Translations under genes and position numbers: made by a program
Assembly (NCBI GenBank): GCA_027924025.1
Contig: AP026970.1
Span: 2,378,501-2,442,500, forward strand
DNA length: 64,000 bases
DNA from: Comamonadaceae bacterium OS-4
GTDB taxonomy: Bacteria; Pseudomonadota; Gammaproteobacteria; Burkholderiales; Burkholderiaceae_C
Reading direction: 5' to 3'
Notes under the pieces: model-generated
The model's input: only the letters and a program-made list of their open reading frames with translations
The model's database searches: none
What the model was told of the DNA's origin: nothing
Shown here: positions 48,738-57,980 of the stretch, one piece after another
How the letters are laid out: every line of letters begins with the position of its first letter
Numbering within the stretch: position 1 is the first letter of the stretch

Positions 48738-49157
48738 ATGCTAGACCGCACTGCAACCAAGTTCTCTCATGTCAAACCTGAGGACACGCAATTTGTGTCC
48801 GGGGGCCTGCGTGATTTTTTCCTGTACCGGGATCTGGGCATCGCCGAAGCCACGCACGGAAAGGTGATTGCGCACCTGGTCAAAGCCAATATGGCACCAG
48901 AAACAGGCACCGGCTGGCACCGGCATGAGGCGGACTTTCAGATCGTCATCATGACCAAAGGCTGGGCGCGCTTCATGTACGAGGACAAAGAAACCCTGGT
49001 GCAAGCCGGCGATGTGGTTCACCAGCGCCCCGGTATCCGCCACTACCTGTTCGACTATTCACCCGACATGGAGTACTTGGAAATCGTGTCGCCAGCGGAC
49101 TTTAAGTCCATTGATGTGGATCCGGTCTGCGAGATCCCTGCGCCAACACCGTGGTAG
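48738..49157 (+). CDS. Cupin-domain protein
   Basis: 139 residues forming a single small beta-barrel cupin. Metal-binding residues are likely in [16 protein letters not shown] (His-x-His and Glu) and [16 protein letters not shown] precedes ATG 48738. Function unknown; single cupins may be small dioxygenases, isomerases or binding proteins. Confidence 0.82.
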   Translation: MLDRTATKFSHVKPEDTQFVSGGLRDFFLYRDLGIAEATHGKVIAHLVKANMAPETGTGWHRHEADFQIVIMTKGWARFMYEDKETLVQAGDVVHQRPGIRHYLFDYSPDMEYLEIVSPADFKSIDVDPVCEIPAPTPW

Positions 49158-49181
49158 TAGGCGGCAATGGAGCGCGGGGGT

Positions 49182-49838
49182 TTAGAACTCCGCGTCCAAC
49201 TCGTCAATCTCGTCCGGCTCCGCCCGGGCGGCTTCCATCCACTCTTGCATGGCCGGCAAGGCCATCATGAGCTTGCAGTACGCGGCGGCCTGTTTGTCCA
49301 GCTTGACGTCATAGGTCATGAAGCGGGTGACCACCGGCGCATACATGGCGTCGGCAATGCAGGGCTGCTTGCCGAAGAGGTAGGGCCCGCCGTAGTTTTC
49401 CAGGCAGTCTTTCCAGATGGCCAGCACCCGGTCGATATCGGCCTGCGCTCGGGACCAGACCTTGAAGTCGGGGAAATGCGCCTTGATATTCATGGGCAAT
49501 GCACCACGCATGGACGCAAATCCGGAATGCATTTCGCCGCTGACAGCGCGGCAATGGGCACGCGCCTTGATGTCGACCGGCAACAGGCCGGCTTTGGGCT
49601 TGATTTCGTTCAAGTATTCGCCGATAGCCAGGGTATCCCACACCGTCACCCCGTCGTGCTGCAAAAACGGCACCAGCATGCTGCTGGAGAGCAGCAGCAT
49701 TTCGGCGCGCATGGCCGGGTCGTCCGGGGAAATCACTTTTTCCGAGAAATCCAGCCCCGCTAGCTTGGCCATCAGCCACCCGCGCAGGGCCCAGGCACCA
49801 TAGTTTTTGCTGCTGATGGTGAGAATCGCTTTGGCCAT
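49182..49838 (-). CDS. Glutathione S-transferase family protein
   Basis: 218 residues. N-terminal thioredoxin-like domain to about 80 (ILTISSKNYGAWALRGWLMAKLAGL, then SSSMLVPFLQHDGVTVWDTLAIGEYL with the glutathione-binding Pro and Asp) and a helical C-terminal domain (YLFGKQPCIADAMYAPVVTRF with the conserved N-capping-type motif). ATG 49838 is chosen over an open upstream frame. The Ser-Ser near the active site suggests a catalytic serine rather than tyrosine. Confidence 0.88.
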   Translation of the reverse strand: MAKAILTISSKNYGAWALRGWLMAKLAGLDFSEKVISPDDPAMRAEMLLLSSSMLVPFLQHDGVTVWDTLAIGEYLNEIKPKAGLLPVDIKARAHCRAVSGEMHSGFASMRGALPMNIKAHFPDFKVWSRAQADIDRVLAIWKDCLENYGGPYLFGKQPCIADAMYAPVVTRFMTYDVKLDKQAAAYCKLMMALPAMQEWMEAARAEPDEIDELDAEF

Positions 49839-49982
49839 GGTGCTGCTTTCGGGGTTGTCGGTGTGTCCCATGCCGTGCAAGGGTTGTGCCAAGCGATGTG
49901 GCCCTAGCCCGATCAGCGGTCTTGGCGCGCAAATTGCCTAGAGAACATCACCAGGCTTTTGCCGCACCAAGACAGGACTCCC

Positions 49983-51200
49983 ATGCTGTACCAGGCCTAC
50001 CAGAACCAAACCGATCTGAGCTCCCCCTTGCGCCTCATGGCCCAAGGCATGAGTGCCATGCTCTGGATGAACCAGACCGAGGGCAGCTGGCTGCGCAAAA
50101 TGTCCGCCGGCATGGAGGTGATCTCCCGCATGCACCTGACCCATTCACGGCCCGACTACGGCATTGACTCTGTGACGGTGGACGACGAGGTCTACCCGAT
50201 TGAAGAAGAAACGGTGTTGAGCCTGCCCTTCGGCAGCCTGCTGCACTTCCGCAAAACCACCGCTCTTGCGGAACCCCAACCCAAAGTGCTGCTGGTAGCA
50301 CCCCTGTCAGGCCACTTTGCGACCCTGCTGCGTGAAACCGCCCGCACGCTGCTGCAGCATCACGATGTCTACATCACCGACTGGCACAACGCCCGCGATG
50401 TGTCGCTGCGCCACGGCCCGTTCGGGCTGGACGATTACATCGACCACATGATCCGCTTCACCCAGTCCATAGGGCCCGGCGCCCACCTGGTGGCGGTGTG
50501 CCAGCCTTGTGTGGCGGCACTAGCTGCCACCGCCCTGATGGCCGAGGACGACGACCCCGCCCAGCCCCGCAGCCTCACGCTGATGGCCGGCCCGGTGGAC
50601 TGCCGGGTGAACCCCACCGAAGTGAACAAGTTGGCGGTGAGCAAGCCAATCGACTGGTTTGAGAAAAACCTGATCAGCCACGTGCCCCTGCCCCACAAGG
50701 GCTTTATGCGCCGCGTGTACCCGGGCTTTGTGCAGCTCAGCGCCTTCATGAGCATGAACCCCGAGCGGCACAAGCAGTCGTTCAAAGACCTGTACCAGCA
50801 CCTGGTGAACGGCGATGTGGACAAGGCCAATGTGATCCGCGTGTTCTACGACGAGTACTTGGCAGTGAATGATCTGCCCGCAGAGTTCTACCTCGAAACT
50901 GTGGAAAAAGTCTTCCAGACCTACGACTTACCACTGGGCAAGCTGACCTACCGCGGCAGGCTGGTGAACCCGGCGGCCATCCGCCGCACCGCCTTGATGA
51001 CAGTAGAAGGCGAACGGGACGACATCTGCGCAGTGGGGCAAACCGTAGCTGCGCAAGACCTGTGCAGCAGCATCCGCCCCTATAAAAAAACACACCATGT
51101 GCAGACCGGTGTGGGGCACTATGGTGTGTTCAGTGGGCGCAAGTGGAACCAGCAAATCTACCCGCGGGTGCGGGAGATGATTCACGCGAGCGAAGGCTAG
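49983..51200 (+). CDS. phaZ: Intracellular polyhydroxybutyrate depolymerase
   Basis: Mobilises stored PHB granules to hydroxybutyrate oligomers. The 405 residues match the PhaZ1-type family: MLYQAYQNQTDLSSPLR start, LVAPLSGHFATLLRETARTLL, YITDWHNARDV and the nucleophile region HLVAVCQPCVAALAA, where a cysteine replaces serine as in characterised relatives, with the late His in QTGVGHYGVFSGRKW. AGGA precedes ATG 49983. PhaR, the usual regulator, is encoded at 25097. Confidence 0.95.
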   Translation: MLYQAYQNQTDLSSPLRLMAQGMSAMLWMNQTEGSWLRKMSAGMEVISRMHLTHSRPDYGIDSVTVDDEVYPIEEETVLSLPFGSLLHFRKTTALAEPQPKVLLVAPLSGHFATLLRETARTLLQHHDVYITDWHNARDVSLRHGPFGLDDYIDHMIRFTQSIGPGAHLVAVCQPCVAALAATALMAEDDDPAQPRSLTLMAGPVDCRVNPTEVNKLAVSKPIDWFEKNLISHVPLPHKGFMRRVYPGFVQLSAFMSMNPERHKQSFKDLYQHLVNGDVDKANVIRVFYDEYLAVNDLPAEFYLETVEKVFQTYDLPLGKLTYRGRLVNPAAIRRTALMTVEGERDDICAVGQTVAAQDLCSSIRPYKKTHHVQTGVGHYGVFSGRKWNQQIYPRVREMIHASEG

Positions 51201-51246
51201 AGCGTTACCCCCACGCACCGCCTCGGGGCGGCCCGGCGGCGAGCTC

Positions 51247-51714
51247 TTACGTGTTCTCAGCTTCCGGCTTTTCAGCCTCGCCCTCGGGCCAGTCGCGGAT
51301 GTAGGCCTTGAGCATTTTGTTTTCGAAGTTCTGGCTGTCCACCACGGCGCGGGCCACGTCGTAGAAGCTGATTACGCCTTGCAACATACGGTTATCGATC
51401 ACCGGCATGTAGCGGGCGTGGCGCTCCAGCATCATGCGGCGCACTTCATCCATCTCGGTTTCCAGGGTGCAGGTCAGCGGGCCGGGGTCCATCGCGCGGT
51501 ACACGCTGGTGGTGCCAAACGATCCGCCGTTTTTGACCACTGCCTGAATCACTTCACGGAAGGTCAGCATGCCCACTACCAGGCCGTGCGAGATGACCAC
51601 CAGTGAGCCGATGTCTTTCTCCGCCATCAGCTGGGCCGCATCGGCCAGAGAGTCCTCCGGCGTGGTCGTGTAAAGCGTTCCGCCTTTTACGCGCAGGATA
51701 TCGCTGACTTTCAT
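51247..51714 (-). CDS. CBS-domain protein
   Basis: 155 residues consisting of two CBS motifs: about 10-60 (PEDSLADAAQLMAEKDIGSLVV) and about 80-130 (TLETEMDEVRRMMLERHARYMPVID), forming one Bateman module that binds adenosine nucleotides or similar ligands. An acidic tail follows. GAGGAAG precedes ATG 51714. Role unknown; stand-alone pairs often act as energy sensors for a partner. Confidence 0.88.
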   Translation of the reverse strand: MKVSDILRVKGGTLYTTTPEDSLADAAQLMAEKDIGSLVVISHGLVVGMLTFREVIQAVVKNGGSFGTTSVYRAMDPGPLTCTLETEMDEVRRMMLERHARYMPVIDNRMLQGVISFYDVARAVVDSQNFENKMLKAYIRDWPEGEAEKPEAENT

Positions 51715-51818
51715 GGGGACTTCCTCGTGACACTGGGGTTGAATTTGTATAGCAAATATAGCCCACAATGCGCGGGTTTCATTGCGGTTTCATCAAGGTT
51801 TCATCACTGGAGACATCT

Positions 51819-53132
51819 ATGGCTGGTTACGCTGACCCGGGCTTTGACACCCTTGCACTCCATGCAGGTGCCGCCCCCGACCCCACCACCGGCGCACGCG
51901 CGGTACCCATCCACCTGAGCACCTCGTTTGTGTTTGAGTCCAGCGAGCATGCGCAGTCCCTCTTTAACCTCGAGCGCGCAGGCCATGTCTACAGCCGCAT
52001 CAGCAACCCCACCAACGCGGTGCTGGAGCAGCGGGTCGCCGCGCTGGAAGGGGGCATTGGCGCCATCACCACCGCCAGCGGCCAAGCCGCGCTTCACTTG
52101 GCCATTGCCACCCTGATGGGCGCGGGCGGGCACATTGTGTCGTCCAGCGCCTTGTATGGTGGCTCGCACAACCTGCTGCACTACACATTGTCCCGCTTCG
52201 GCATTGAAACCACCTTTGTGAAGCCCGGCGATGTGGATGCCTGGCGCGCTGCGGTGCGGCCCAACACCCGCCTGCTTTTCGGGGAAACCGTGGGCAACCC
52301 CGGCCTGGATGTGCTGGACACGCCCACTATTTCGCAAATTGCCCACGAGGCAGGTGTGCCGCTGCTGGTGGACTCCACCCTCACCTCACCTTGGCTGGTG
52401 CAGCCCTTTAACCAAGGGGCCGATCTGGTCTACCACTCGGCCACCAAGTTCTTGAGCGGACATGGCACCGTGATTGGCGGTGTGGTGGTGGACGGTGGCA
52501 GCTTTGACTGGGCGCACGCGTTCGAAGCGAGCGGCAAATTTGCAGAGTTGGCAGCGCCCTACGAGGGCTTTCACAACATGAATTTCAGCGAGGAAAGCAC
52601 CGTGGGCGCCTTTTTGCTGCGCGCCCGGCGCGAAGGCCTGCGCGACTTCGGCGCTTGCATGAGCCCGCACAGCGCCTGGCTCATTCTGCAAGGCATAGAG
52701 ACGCTGAGCCTGCGCATGGCCCGCCACATCAGCAACACCGAAAAGGTGGTGCAGTTCCTGGCCAGCCAGCCCTTTGTGAGCCGCGTGGGCCACCCGCTGC
52801 TGGAGAGCCACCCTAGCCACCAACTGGCGCAAAAGCTGCTGCCCAAAGGCGCAGGCTCGGTATTCAGCTTCGACCTCAAGGGCAACCGTGAGCAAGGCAA
52901 AAAGTTCATTGAAACACTCAAAGTGTTCAGCCACCTGGCCAATGTAGGCGACTGCCGCAGCCTGGTCATTCACCCGGCCAGCACCACCCACTTCCGCATG
53001 GGCGATGAGGCGCTGGCCGCGGGCGGTATCACGCAGGGCACCATCCGCCTGTCCATCGGGCTGGAAGACCCGGACGATTTGATTGACGACCTCAAGCGCG
53101 CGCTCAAAGCCGCAGAAAAGGCAGGTGCGTGA
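51819..53132 (+). CDS. metY: O-acetylhomoserine sulfhydrylase (aminocarboxypropyltransferase)
   Basis: PLP enzyme of direct sulfhydrylation that makes homocysteine from O-acetylhomoserine and sulfide. The 437 residues match MetY rather than the shorter MetZ. Motifs: GFDTLALHAGAAPDP, YSRISNPTNAVLEQRVAALEGG, the cofactor Lys in YHSATKFLSGHG and SHLANVGDCRSLVIHPASTTH near the end. GGAGA precedes ATG 51819. The stop overlaps the next start, so the pair is co-translated. Confidence 0.93.
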   Translation: MAGYADPGFDTLALHAGAAPDPTTGARAVPIHLSTSFVFESSEHAQSLFNLERAGHVYSRISNPTNAVLEQRVAALEGGIGAITTASGQAALHLAIATLMGAGGHIVSSSALYGGSHNLLHYTLSRFGIETTFVKPGDVDAWRAAVRPNTRLLFGETVGNPGLDVLDTPTISQIAHEAGVPLLVDSTLTSPWLVQPFNQGADLVYHSATKFLSGHGTVIGGVVVDGGSFDWAHAFEASGKFAELAAPYEGFHNMNFSEESTVGAFLLRARREGLRDFGACMSPHSAWLILQGIETLSLRMARHISNTEKVVQFLASQPFVSRVGHPLLESHPSHQLAQKLLPKGAGSVFSFDLKGNREQGKKFIETLKVFSHLANVGDCRSLVIHPASTTHFRMGDEALAAGGITQGTIRLSIGLEDPDDLIDDLKRALKAAEKAGA

Positions 53133-53953
53133 TGGAAATCCAAATCAACGGCGCCAACGCGTACTGCTACACCGGCGGCAAACCTTTCGATGCGGCCAAG
53201 CCTACGGTGGTCTTTATCCACGGTGTGCTCAATGACCACAGTGTCTGGATTTTGCAAAGCCGCTACCTTGCTCACCACGGCTACAACGTGCTGGCGGTAG
53301 ACCTGCCCGGCCACTGCCGCAGCGGCGGCGAGGCGCCGGAAACCGTGGAGCAAGCCGCCGCCTTCATCGTGGCCCTGCTGGATGCGGCAGGTATCGAGAA
53401 AGTCGCTTTGGTGGGCCACAGCTGGGGCTCGCTGATTGCGCTGGAGGCCGCCAGCCGACTGGGCGCACGCGCCACCCAACTGGTGCTGGTGGGCACCGCC
53501 TACCCGATGAAGGTATCCCCCGCCCTGCTGGAGACTTCGCTGCAAGAGCCGATGAAGGCACTCACCATGATCAACGTGTTTTCGCGCAGCACGCTGGCGG
53601 CGCCCCCCTCAGCGCTGGGCCCGGGCACCTGGGTGTATGGCGCCAGCATGGCACTGGGCCGGCGGGTGCTGGCCAGCAACACGGCGATCAATGTGTTCCA
53701 CCGCGGCTTCAAGGCTTGCGACAGCTACTCAGGGGGCGAGGCGGCCATGGCACAGGTGCAATGCCCGGTACTGTTTGTACTGGGTGATCAAGACCAGATG
53801 ACATCGCCCAAAGCCGCGCAGACCCTGGTGCAAGCAGCCAAAGCAGCTGGGGTGCGCACAGAGACGGTGCGGATTGAAGTTGGCCACCACCAGATGACCG
53901 AGGCGCCAGAGGAAACCCTGTCGGCACTGCGACAGTTTTTGGCTAAGCCCTAG
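53132..53953 (+). CDS. Alpha/beta hydrolase
   Basis: 273 residues. VVFIHGVLNDHSVW gives the oxyanion region, GHSWGSLIALEAA the nucleophile elbow (Ser about residue 95), LGDQDQMTSP the acid and VGHHQMTEAPEET the histidine. The ATG at 53132 overlaps the metY stop (TGATG), which ties it to sulfur or methionine metabolism only by context. It lacks the hallmarks of MetX, and the substrate is unknown. Confidence 0.84.
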   Translation: MEIQINGANAYCYTGGKPFDAAKPTVVFIHGVLNDHSVWILQSRYLAHHGYNVLAVDLPGHCRSGGEAPETVEQAAAFIVALLDAAGIEKVALVGHSWGSLIALEAASRLGARATQLVLVGTAYPMKVSPALLETSLQEPMKALTMINVFSRSTLAAPPSALGPGTWVYGASMALGRRVLASNTAINVFHRGFKACDSYSGGEAAMAQVQCPVLFVLGDQDQMTSPKAAQTLVQAAKAAGVRTETVRIEVGHHQMTEAPEETLSALRQFLAKP

Positions 53954-54020
53954 GGCGCCCCCTCTTGCCAGCCAAGCCGGCGCGGTAGAGCATGGAGGCT
54001 GCATTGACACCGGAGCCCCC

Positions 54021-54347
54021 ATGCCAACCGACACATCCGTGGACCCCCGCAGTTTTCAGAGTTTTGCCGAGTTTTATCCGTTTTACTTGCGCGAACATAG
54101 CAACACCACTTGCCGCCGCCTGCACTTTGTGGGCTCCACGCTGAGCTTAGCCTGCCTAGTGATGCTGCTAATCACGGGCAAGCCCCAGTATTTTGTTTAT
54201 GCGCTACTGTGCGGCTACGGCTTTGCGTGGCTGGGCCACTTTGGCTTCGAGAAAAACAAGCCCGCCAGCTTCAAGCGCCCGCTTTACAGCCTGATGGGCG
54301 ACTGGCGCATGTATGCGGATATCTGGACGGGGAAGATCAAGTTTTGA
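54021..54347 (+). CDS. Mpo1-like (DUF962) small membrane protein
   Basis: 108 residues. FAEFYPFYLREHSNTTCRRLHFVGST and HFGFEKNKPASFKRPLYSL are characteristic of DUF962, with His residues that bind iron in the yeast dioxygenase Mpo1 of fatty acid alpha-oxidation (family knowledge). Two hydrophobic helices lie between them (about 38-70). GGAG precedes the ATG. Function in bacteria not established. Confidence 0.85.
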   Translation: MPTDTSVDPRSFQSFAEFYPFYLREHSNTTCRRLHFVGSTLSLACLVMLLITGKPQYFVYALLCGYGFAWLGHFGFEKNKPASFKRPLYSLMGDWRMYADIWTGKIKF

Positions 54348-54375
54348 ACCGAATTAGGTTCGACTCGCGAGAGTA

Positions 54376-54430
54376 AATTGCTATATTTTTTATAGCTACT
54401 TGCGCATATTCGATGAGCGCCAGAGATAGT
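54376..54430 (+). repeat. Dispersed repeat, copy H, intergenic
   Basis: The clearest 5' arm: GCTATA-TTTTT-TATAGC forms a perfect hairpin, followed by TACTTGCGCATATTCGATGA and GCGCCAGAG. It lies 29 bases past the DUF962 stop and could help end its transcript. The rest of 54431-54582 shows nothing I can name. Confidence 0.75.
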
Positions 54431-54582
54431 TTTCTTGTCAGTTATTAGGAAAGCTTTAGGCTGGAAGCAGACTTCAGGTGCGCTTCGAGGCAGTCGTTAA
54501 CGTTCGCGCTCAGCGGGCGGAGTAGCCGTCCGCTGCAGCAAAAGGTTGAACCTCGGCACGCCCGATTGGCTTGAAAAGACTC

Positions 54583-54996
54583 TCATAGCGAAAAGTCCTC
54601 TATCGCCACGAGCCGCCATGTGCCGCTCCATCTCTCGAAGGTAAACGTGATTGCGTACATATCCGAGTCGGGGACCTGAAATTTGACCGCGCAATTGCCC
54701 GACTTGTCTTTGGATATCTCGCGCTCTACATTAAGGCGAGCCTGAATTTCTACAGTGGGAAACGACTCAAACTTCTTGGCACTACGCTGATCTAGCAAGA
54801 GCCTCTTTGGACCCCGCTCTAGATCGTCGCGGTCCGGATGTGAATACCGCAACGGAAATCTCGTGTGCCTGGACTGATCAATCTCGCCACGCTCAAATTT
54901 TCCGAGGAATTGCACGAAGTCAGGTGGACAAGCGGCTCCGCCGTAAGCAGATGCTTGAAGCAGGAAGGCAAGTAGGGTGAAAAGTAGCCGTCGCAT
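54583..54996 (-). CDS. Small exported protein of unknown function
   Basis: 137 residues with a signal peptide (LLFTLLAFLLQASAYGGA, cleavage about residue 19-21). The mature part FVQFLGKFERGEIDQSRHTRF and the C-terminal TFERWSGTWRLVAIEDFSL recall in layout DUF4348-type proteins, but the match is too weak to name. Its GC is lower than neighbours and it stands alone between a repeat copy and a gene-poor stretch, so transfer is possible. Confidence 0.6.
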   Translation of the reverse strand: MRRLLFTLLAFLLQASAYGGAACPPDFVQFLGKFERGEIDQSRHTRFPLRYSHPDRDDLERGPKRLLLDQRSAKKFESFPTVEIQARLNVEREISKDKSGNCAVKFQVPDSDMYAITFTFERWSGTWRLVAIEDFSL

Positions 54997-55359
54997 CTCA
55001 GAGGTTCAACGGAATGTATGCCGCAAAACCTGCGGGATATTCTGGAAGTTGCGGCATAAACTGGACGCAAATTGCGCTGGGAAGCCTTTTGCAGGCTCAA
55101 TCTCCGAGATACTCATGTGCGTTTGTACAGGTATAAAAATACTGGCAAACCACGCATCCTGTAAGGAATGGAGTGAGCCGCCGATTTCACAATTTTGGCG
55201 CCTCGGAATCAGATTGAATATCCCTCAATCTAGTGTTTTTGCGAAAGACCACTATCGCTGCATCGCTGAAGCGAACCAAACTGCCACCAGCTCTAGCTTC
55301 GAAAGGCGCCCAGCTAACGGTGCTTGGCAGCAAATACGCTCAAACAAATAACCCCTTTG
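54997..55359. other. Gene-poor stretch of about 360 bases
   Basis: Relatively AT-rich. A plus-strand open frame of 124 codons (54977-55351) has no recognisable motif, no good ribosome site and odd composition (many Cys, Ser, Arg), so I do not call it. I see no tRNA, terminator or repeat copy here. It may be decayed sequence. Confidence 0.5.
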
Positions 55360-56598
55360 CTACTCTTTCTGTAGCGCCTCGCGCACACTAGTCGTGCGCC
55401 AGCGGCCTAATTTCCATAAATTCTCGGTAAAGGGCTCGGGCGTCAGCAGCAGGCGCTGCATCAGGGGCTCCAGCACGGTTTGGCCCAAATCGGCTAGCAG
55501 CACGTAGCGGGCTTGGCCATCGCGGTCGGTGGACTCTTGCAGCTGGCCTACCCAGTCCAGCTCTTGCAAGGTTTGCAGCACCGGCTCCAGGCGTTGCGAG
55601 TCCACGCGCAGAGCCAGGCGCAGGGTCGACAAGGTCAGCCCGCGGTCTTCGGCGCCTTTGGCCGTGTCCAGCATCTGCAGTACCTCTAGCGCCAGCTGAA
55701 ACTGCCAGCCGTGGCCCAGCTTTCGGCGTGGCACGCCGGCCAAGAGGCTGGGCAAATAGGCGGTGAGTGCGGCACCCAGCAGCACGATGACCCAGGCCAC
55801 ATAGATCCAGATCAGCAAAATCGGCACGGTGGCAAACGCCCCGTACACCACCGAATAGGTGGGCACCTTGGCGAGGTACATGGCCAGCCCCTTGCGCGCC
55901 AGCTCCATGCCTGCAGACACAAACAGCCCCCCCATCCACGCATGGCCCCAGCGCACATAAGTGTTGGGCACGTAATGAAACATGGCCGCGGTGCCAGCCG
56001 CCACCAGCCCGAACTGCAGACTATCGAGCAAGAACGTAATCCCCCCCGGCAGGCCACCCACCACCCCCTTGGAGGCGGTGATGGCATACGAGGTAATCGA
56101 CAGGCTGGCCCCCAGCAACAGGGGGCCCAAGGTCACAGCAGCCCAGTAGACCAATAGCCGCTGGCCAAACGGGCGGCGCTTCTTCACGCGCCAGATGCTG
56201 TTGAGCGTGCGGTCGATAGTGAATATCAACGCCAACGCAGTGCCCAGCAAAATCGCCAGCCCGGCCACGCCCAGCCGGCTGGCCTTGCCGGCAAACTGGT
56301 TCAGGTAGCCCAGCACCTGGCGGGCGATGGTGTCGGGCACCAGGCTCTCGATCAGCCAGCGCTGCAGCACATCCTGAAACTTGGCGAACATCGGGAAGGC
56401 GGTAAACACCGCCAGCGCTACCGTGATCAGGGGCACCAGTGCAATCGTGGTGGTGAAGGTCAGGCTGCTGGCGGTGAGGCCGAGCCTGTCCTCACGAAAA
56501 CGCTCGCGCAGCATGAGGGCCGCGTCGCGCCACGGAATGCTGGCGATGTCTTTTAACCAAGAAGTAAACAGGGGTTTGGCTTGCATGGGTCGAATCAT
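55360..56598 (-). CDS. YihY/BrkB-family inner membrane protein with a C-terminal extension
   Basis: 412 residues. About 1-300 form the YihY (formerly RNase BN) domain with six helices, including TFTTTIALVPLITVALAVF, SIWRVKKRRPFGQRLLVYWAAVTLGPLLLG-type region and YVPNTYVRWGHAWMGG. The remaining 110 residues are soluble and resemble a winged-helix-like fold (LSTLRLALRVDSQRLEPVL), as in long betaproteobacterial members. Function unproven; old ribonuclease annotation is not supported. A second ATG lies four codons in. Confidence 0.88.
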   Translation of the reverse strand: MIRPMQAKPLFTSWLKDIASIPWRDAALMLRERFREDRLGLTASSLTFTTTIALVPLITVALAVFTAFPMFAKFQDVLQRWLIESLVPDTIARQVLGYLNQFAGKASRLGVAGLAILLGTALALIFTIDRTLNSIWRVKKRRPFGQRLLVYWAAVTLGPLLLGASLSITSYAITASKGVVGGLPGGITFLLDSLQFGLVAAGTAAMFHYVPNTYVRWGHAWMGGLFVSAGMELARKGLAMYLAKVPTYSVVYGAFATVPILLIWIYVAWVIVLLGAALTAYLPSLLAGVPRRKLGHGWQFQLALEVLQMLDTAKGAEDRGLTLSTLRLALRVDSQRLEPVLQTLQELDWVGQLQESTDRDGQARYVLLADLGQTVLEPLMQRLLLTPEPFTENLWKLGRWRTTSVREALQKE

Positions 56599-56614
56599 GC
56601 CACCGGCTCACGGG

Positions 56615-57409
56615 CTATCGCTCGACCATTACCGGGCGGGCCTTCCAGCGCTGGATGCTGGCACGCAAAATCTCATCCAACACACCGGCCTTTTTGAGCA
56701 CTGCCAGGCGTGCGTCAATTTGCTCGAGCTTGTCGGCACAGTTGCCTTTGCGGGTCAGGGCCAGGTAATTGGGGGTATCCACCAAAAAGGGCTCCTGGGC
56801 CACAAAGGCGGTGGTGTCGCCCCGCTTCCAGAGCAGGGCCATGCCGGTGTAGTAGCCGGTAATAAAGTACTCCACGCGCCCGAGCTCCATGAGCCCGAAG
56901 CTGACCTCGGGCCGGCTGACTTCTTGCACGCTGAGTTTTTCGTGAATGTATTCATCCAACCCCCCGCCAAATACGTTGCCGCGTGCAATGGCGCCGCGCC
57001 GGCCTATCAAATCAGCGCGGTCGCGGTATACCCACGGCAGGTTGCGCATCGTAAAAGCCGCCACCGGGTTTTGCAGCACCACCGTTTTGGGGTACAGCAA
57101 AAAGGCTTCGCGCTCGGGGGTTTTCTTAAGCGTGGCCACCATGTCGACCTCGCCGCGCTCAGCCAGCGCCATCACCCGCGGGAAAGGGCCGGGGCTGCGG
57201 ATTTCAAAGCCGATTTTTAAATCTGTCAGTACCCGCTTGGCTATCTCGATGCTGGCGCCTTGCAGGGTTTCGCCGTCATACCAATGCAATGGCGGGTAGG
57301 TCGGGTCTGCCGCCACCACCATGCGGGTGCACTGTGCGTGCGCGGCAGCACCCATGGTCAGCCCCCCACAGGCCAACACCGCGTAAAAAATGCATTTGGC
57401 AAACCCCAT
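56615..57409 (-). CDS. Periplasmic solute-binding protein, family 3-like
   Basis: 264 residues with a signal peptide (ending AAAHAQ, about residue 26). The mature protein has the two-lobed binding fold: ADPTYPPLHWYDGETLQGASIEIAKRVL, FPRVMALAERGEVDMVATL and the late NYLALTRKGNC. No transporter genes are adjacent, so it may be an orphan sensor or scavenger. ATG 57409 is used; an upstream open frame lacks homology. Confidence 0.82.
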   Translation of the reverse strand: MGFAKCIFYAVLACGGLTMGAAAHAQCTRMVVAADPTYPPLHWYDGETLQGASIEIAKRVLTDLKIGFEIRSPGPFPRVMALAERGEVDMVATLKKTPEREAFLLYPKTVVLQNPVAAFTMRNLPWVYRDRADLIGRRGAIARGNVFGGGLDEYIHEKLSVQEVSRPEVSFGLMELGRVEYFITGYYTGMALLWKRGDTTAFVAQEPFLVDTPNYLALTRKGNCADKLEQIDARLAVLKKAGVLDEILRASIQRWKARPVMVER

Positions 57410-57566
57410 GAAACCCCTAGGCCCGACGATCAGGCTGCCCGTACCGTAAACGAGTGGGGGGGCTCTGGCAATAGGGCGTCTCACCAACGGCAAACAAGCC
57501 CACTTGACCGAAGCGGCGCCCTCATTTGGCTTAAGCTACGCGCCTCCACACGAACCGGTGCGCCCC

Positions 57567-57980
57567 GTGACTGCTGCTACTCCTGCCCCCTATGTTGTTG
57601 CTGCCCGCTGGGCTGCTGTTGCCAGCCTGATCGGCCTGATCGTGCTGGGCCTAGCATGGGAGCTGTGGCTGGCCCCTACTGGCCGCGGCACGCTGGCGCT
57701 GAAGGTGCTGCCCCTGTGCATTCCGCTGGCGGGCTTGCTCAAAAGCCGCATGTACACCTACCGGTGGCTGAGCCTGATGGTGTGGCTGTATTTCACCGAA
57801 GGCGTGGTGCGCGCCTGGAGCGACAAGGCGCCGGGCAACTGGCTGGCCTTGATCGAGGTGGCACTGTGCATCGTGCTGTTTGTGGCCTGCACTTTCCATA
57901 TCCGTTTGCGGCTGAAGGCGGGCAAAGCCTTGCAGCCCACTCCTGACAACACGACCCAACCCCCTTCCCCTTCTGTATGA
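57567..57980 (+). CDS. DUF2069 membrane protein
   Basis: About 137 residues with four hydrophobic helices (WAAVASLIGLIVLGLAWELWL, LKVLPLCIPLAGLL, WLSLMVWLYFTEGVVRAW, ALIEVALCIVLFVACTFHIR). The YTYRWLSLMVWLYFTEG segment is typical of DUF2069. No ATG start exists: I take the GTG at 57567, with a TTG at 57504 as alternative. It overlaps the next gene by four bases (ATGA), so they are co-translated. Confidence 0.75.
   Translation: MTAATPAPYVVAARWAAVASLIGLIVLGLAWELWLAPTGRGTLALKVLPLCIPLAGLLKSRMYTYRWLSLMVWLYFTEGVVRAWSDKAPGNWLALIEVALCIVLFVACTFHIRLRLKAGKALQPTPDNTTQPPSPSV

Noticed and set aside
51045..51075. Repeat-like CCGTAGCTGCGCAAGA in phaZ
   Set aside because: Too short and diverged; the encoded residues are conserved in PhaZ.
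55129..55165. TATAAAAATACTGG segment considered as a repeat copy
   Set aside because: Lacks the GCTGCTCGCGCA core.
54977..55351. 124-codon plus-strand open frame in the gene-poor stretch
   Set aside because: No ribosome site, no motif and unusual composition; it also overlaps the start of the exported protein gene.
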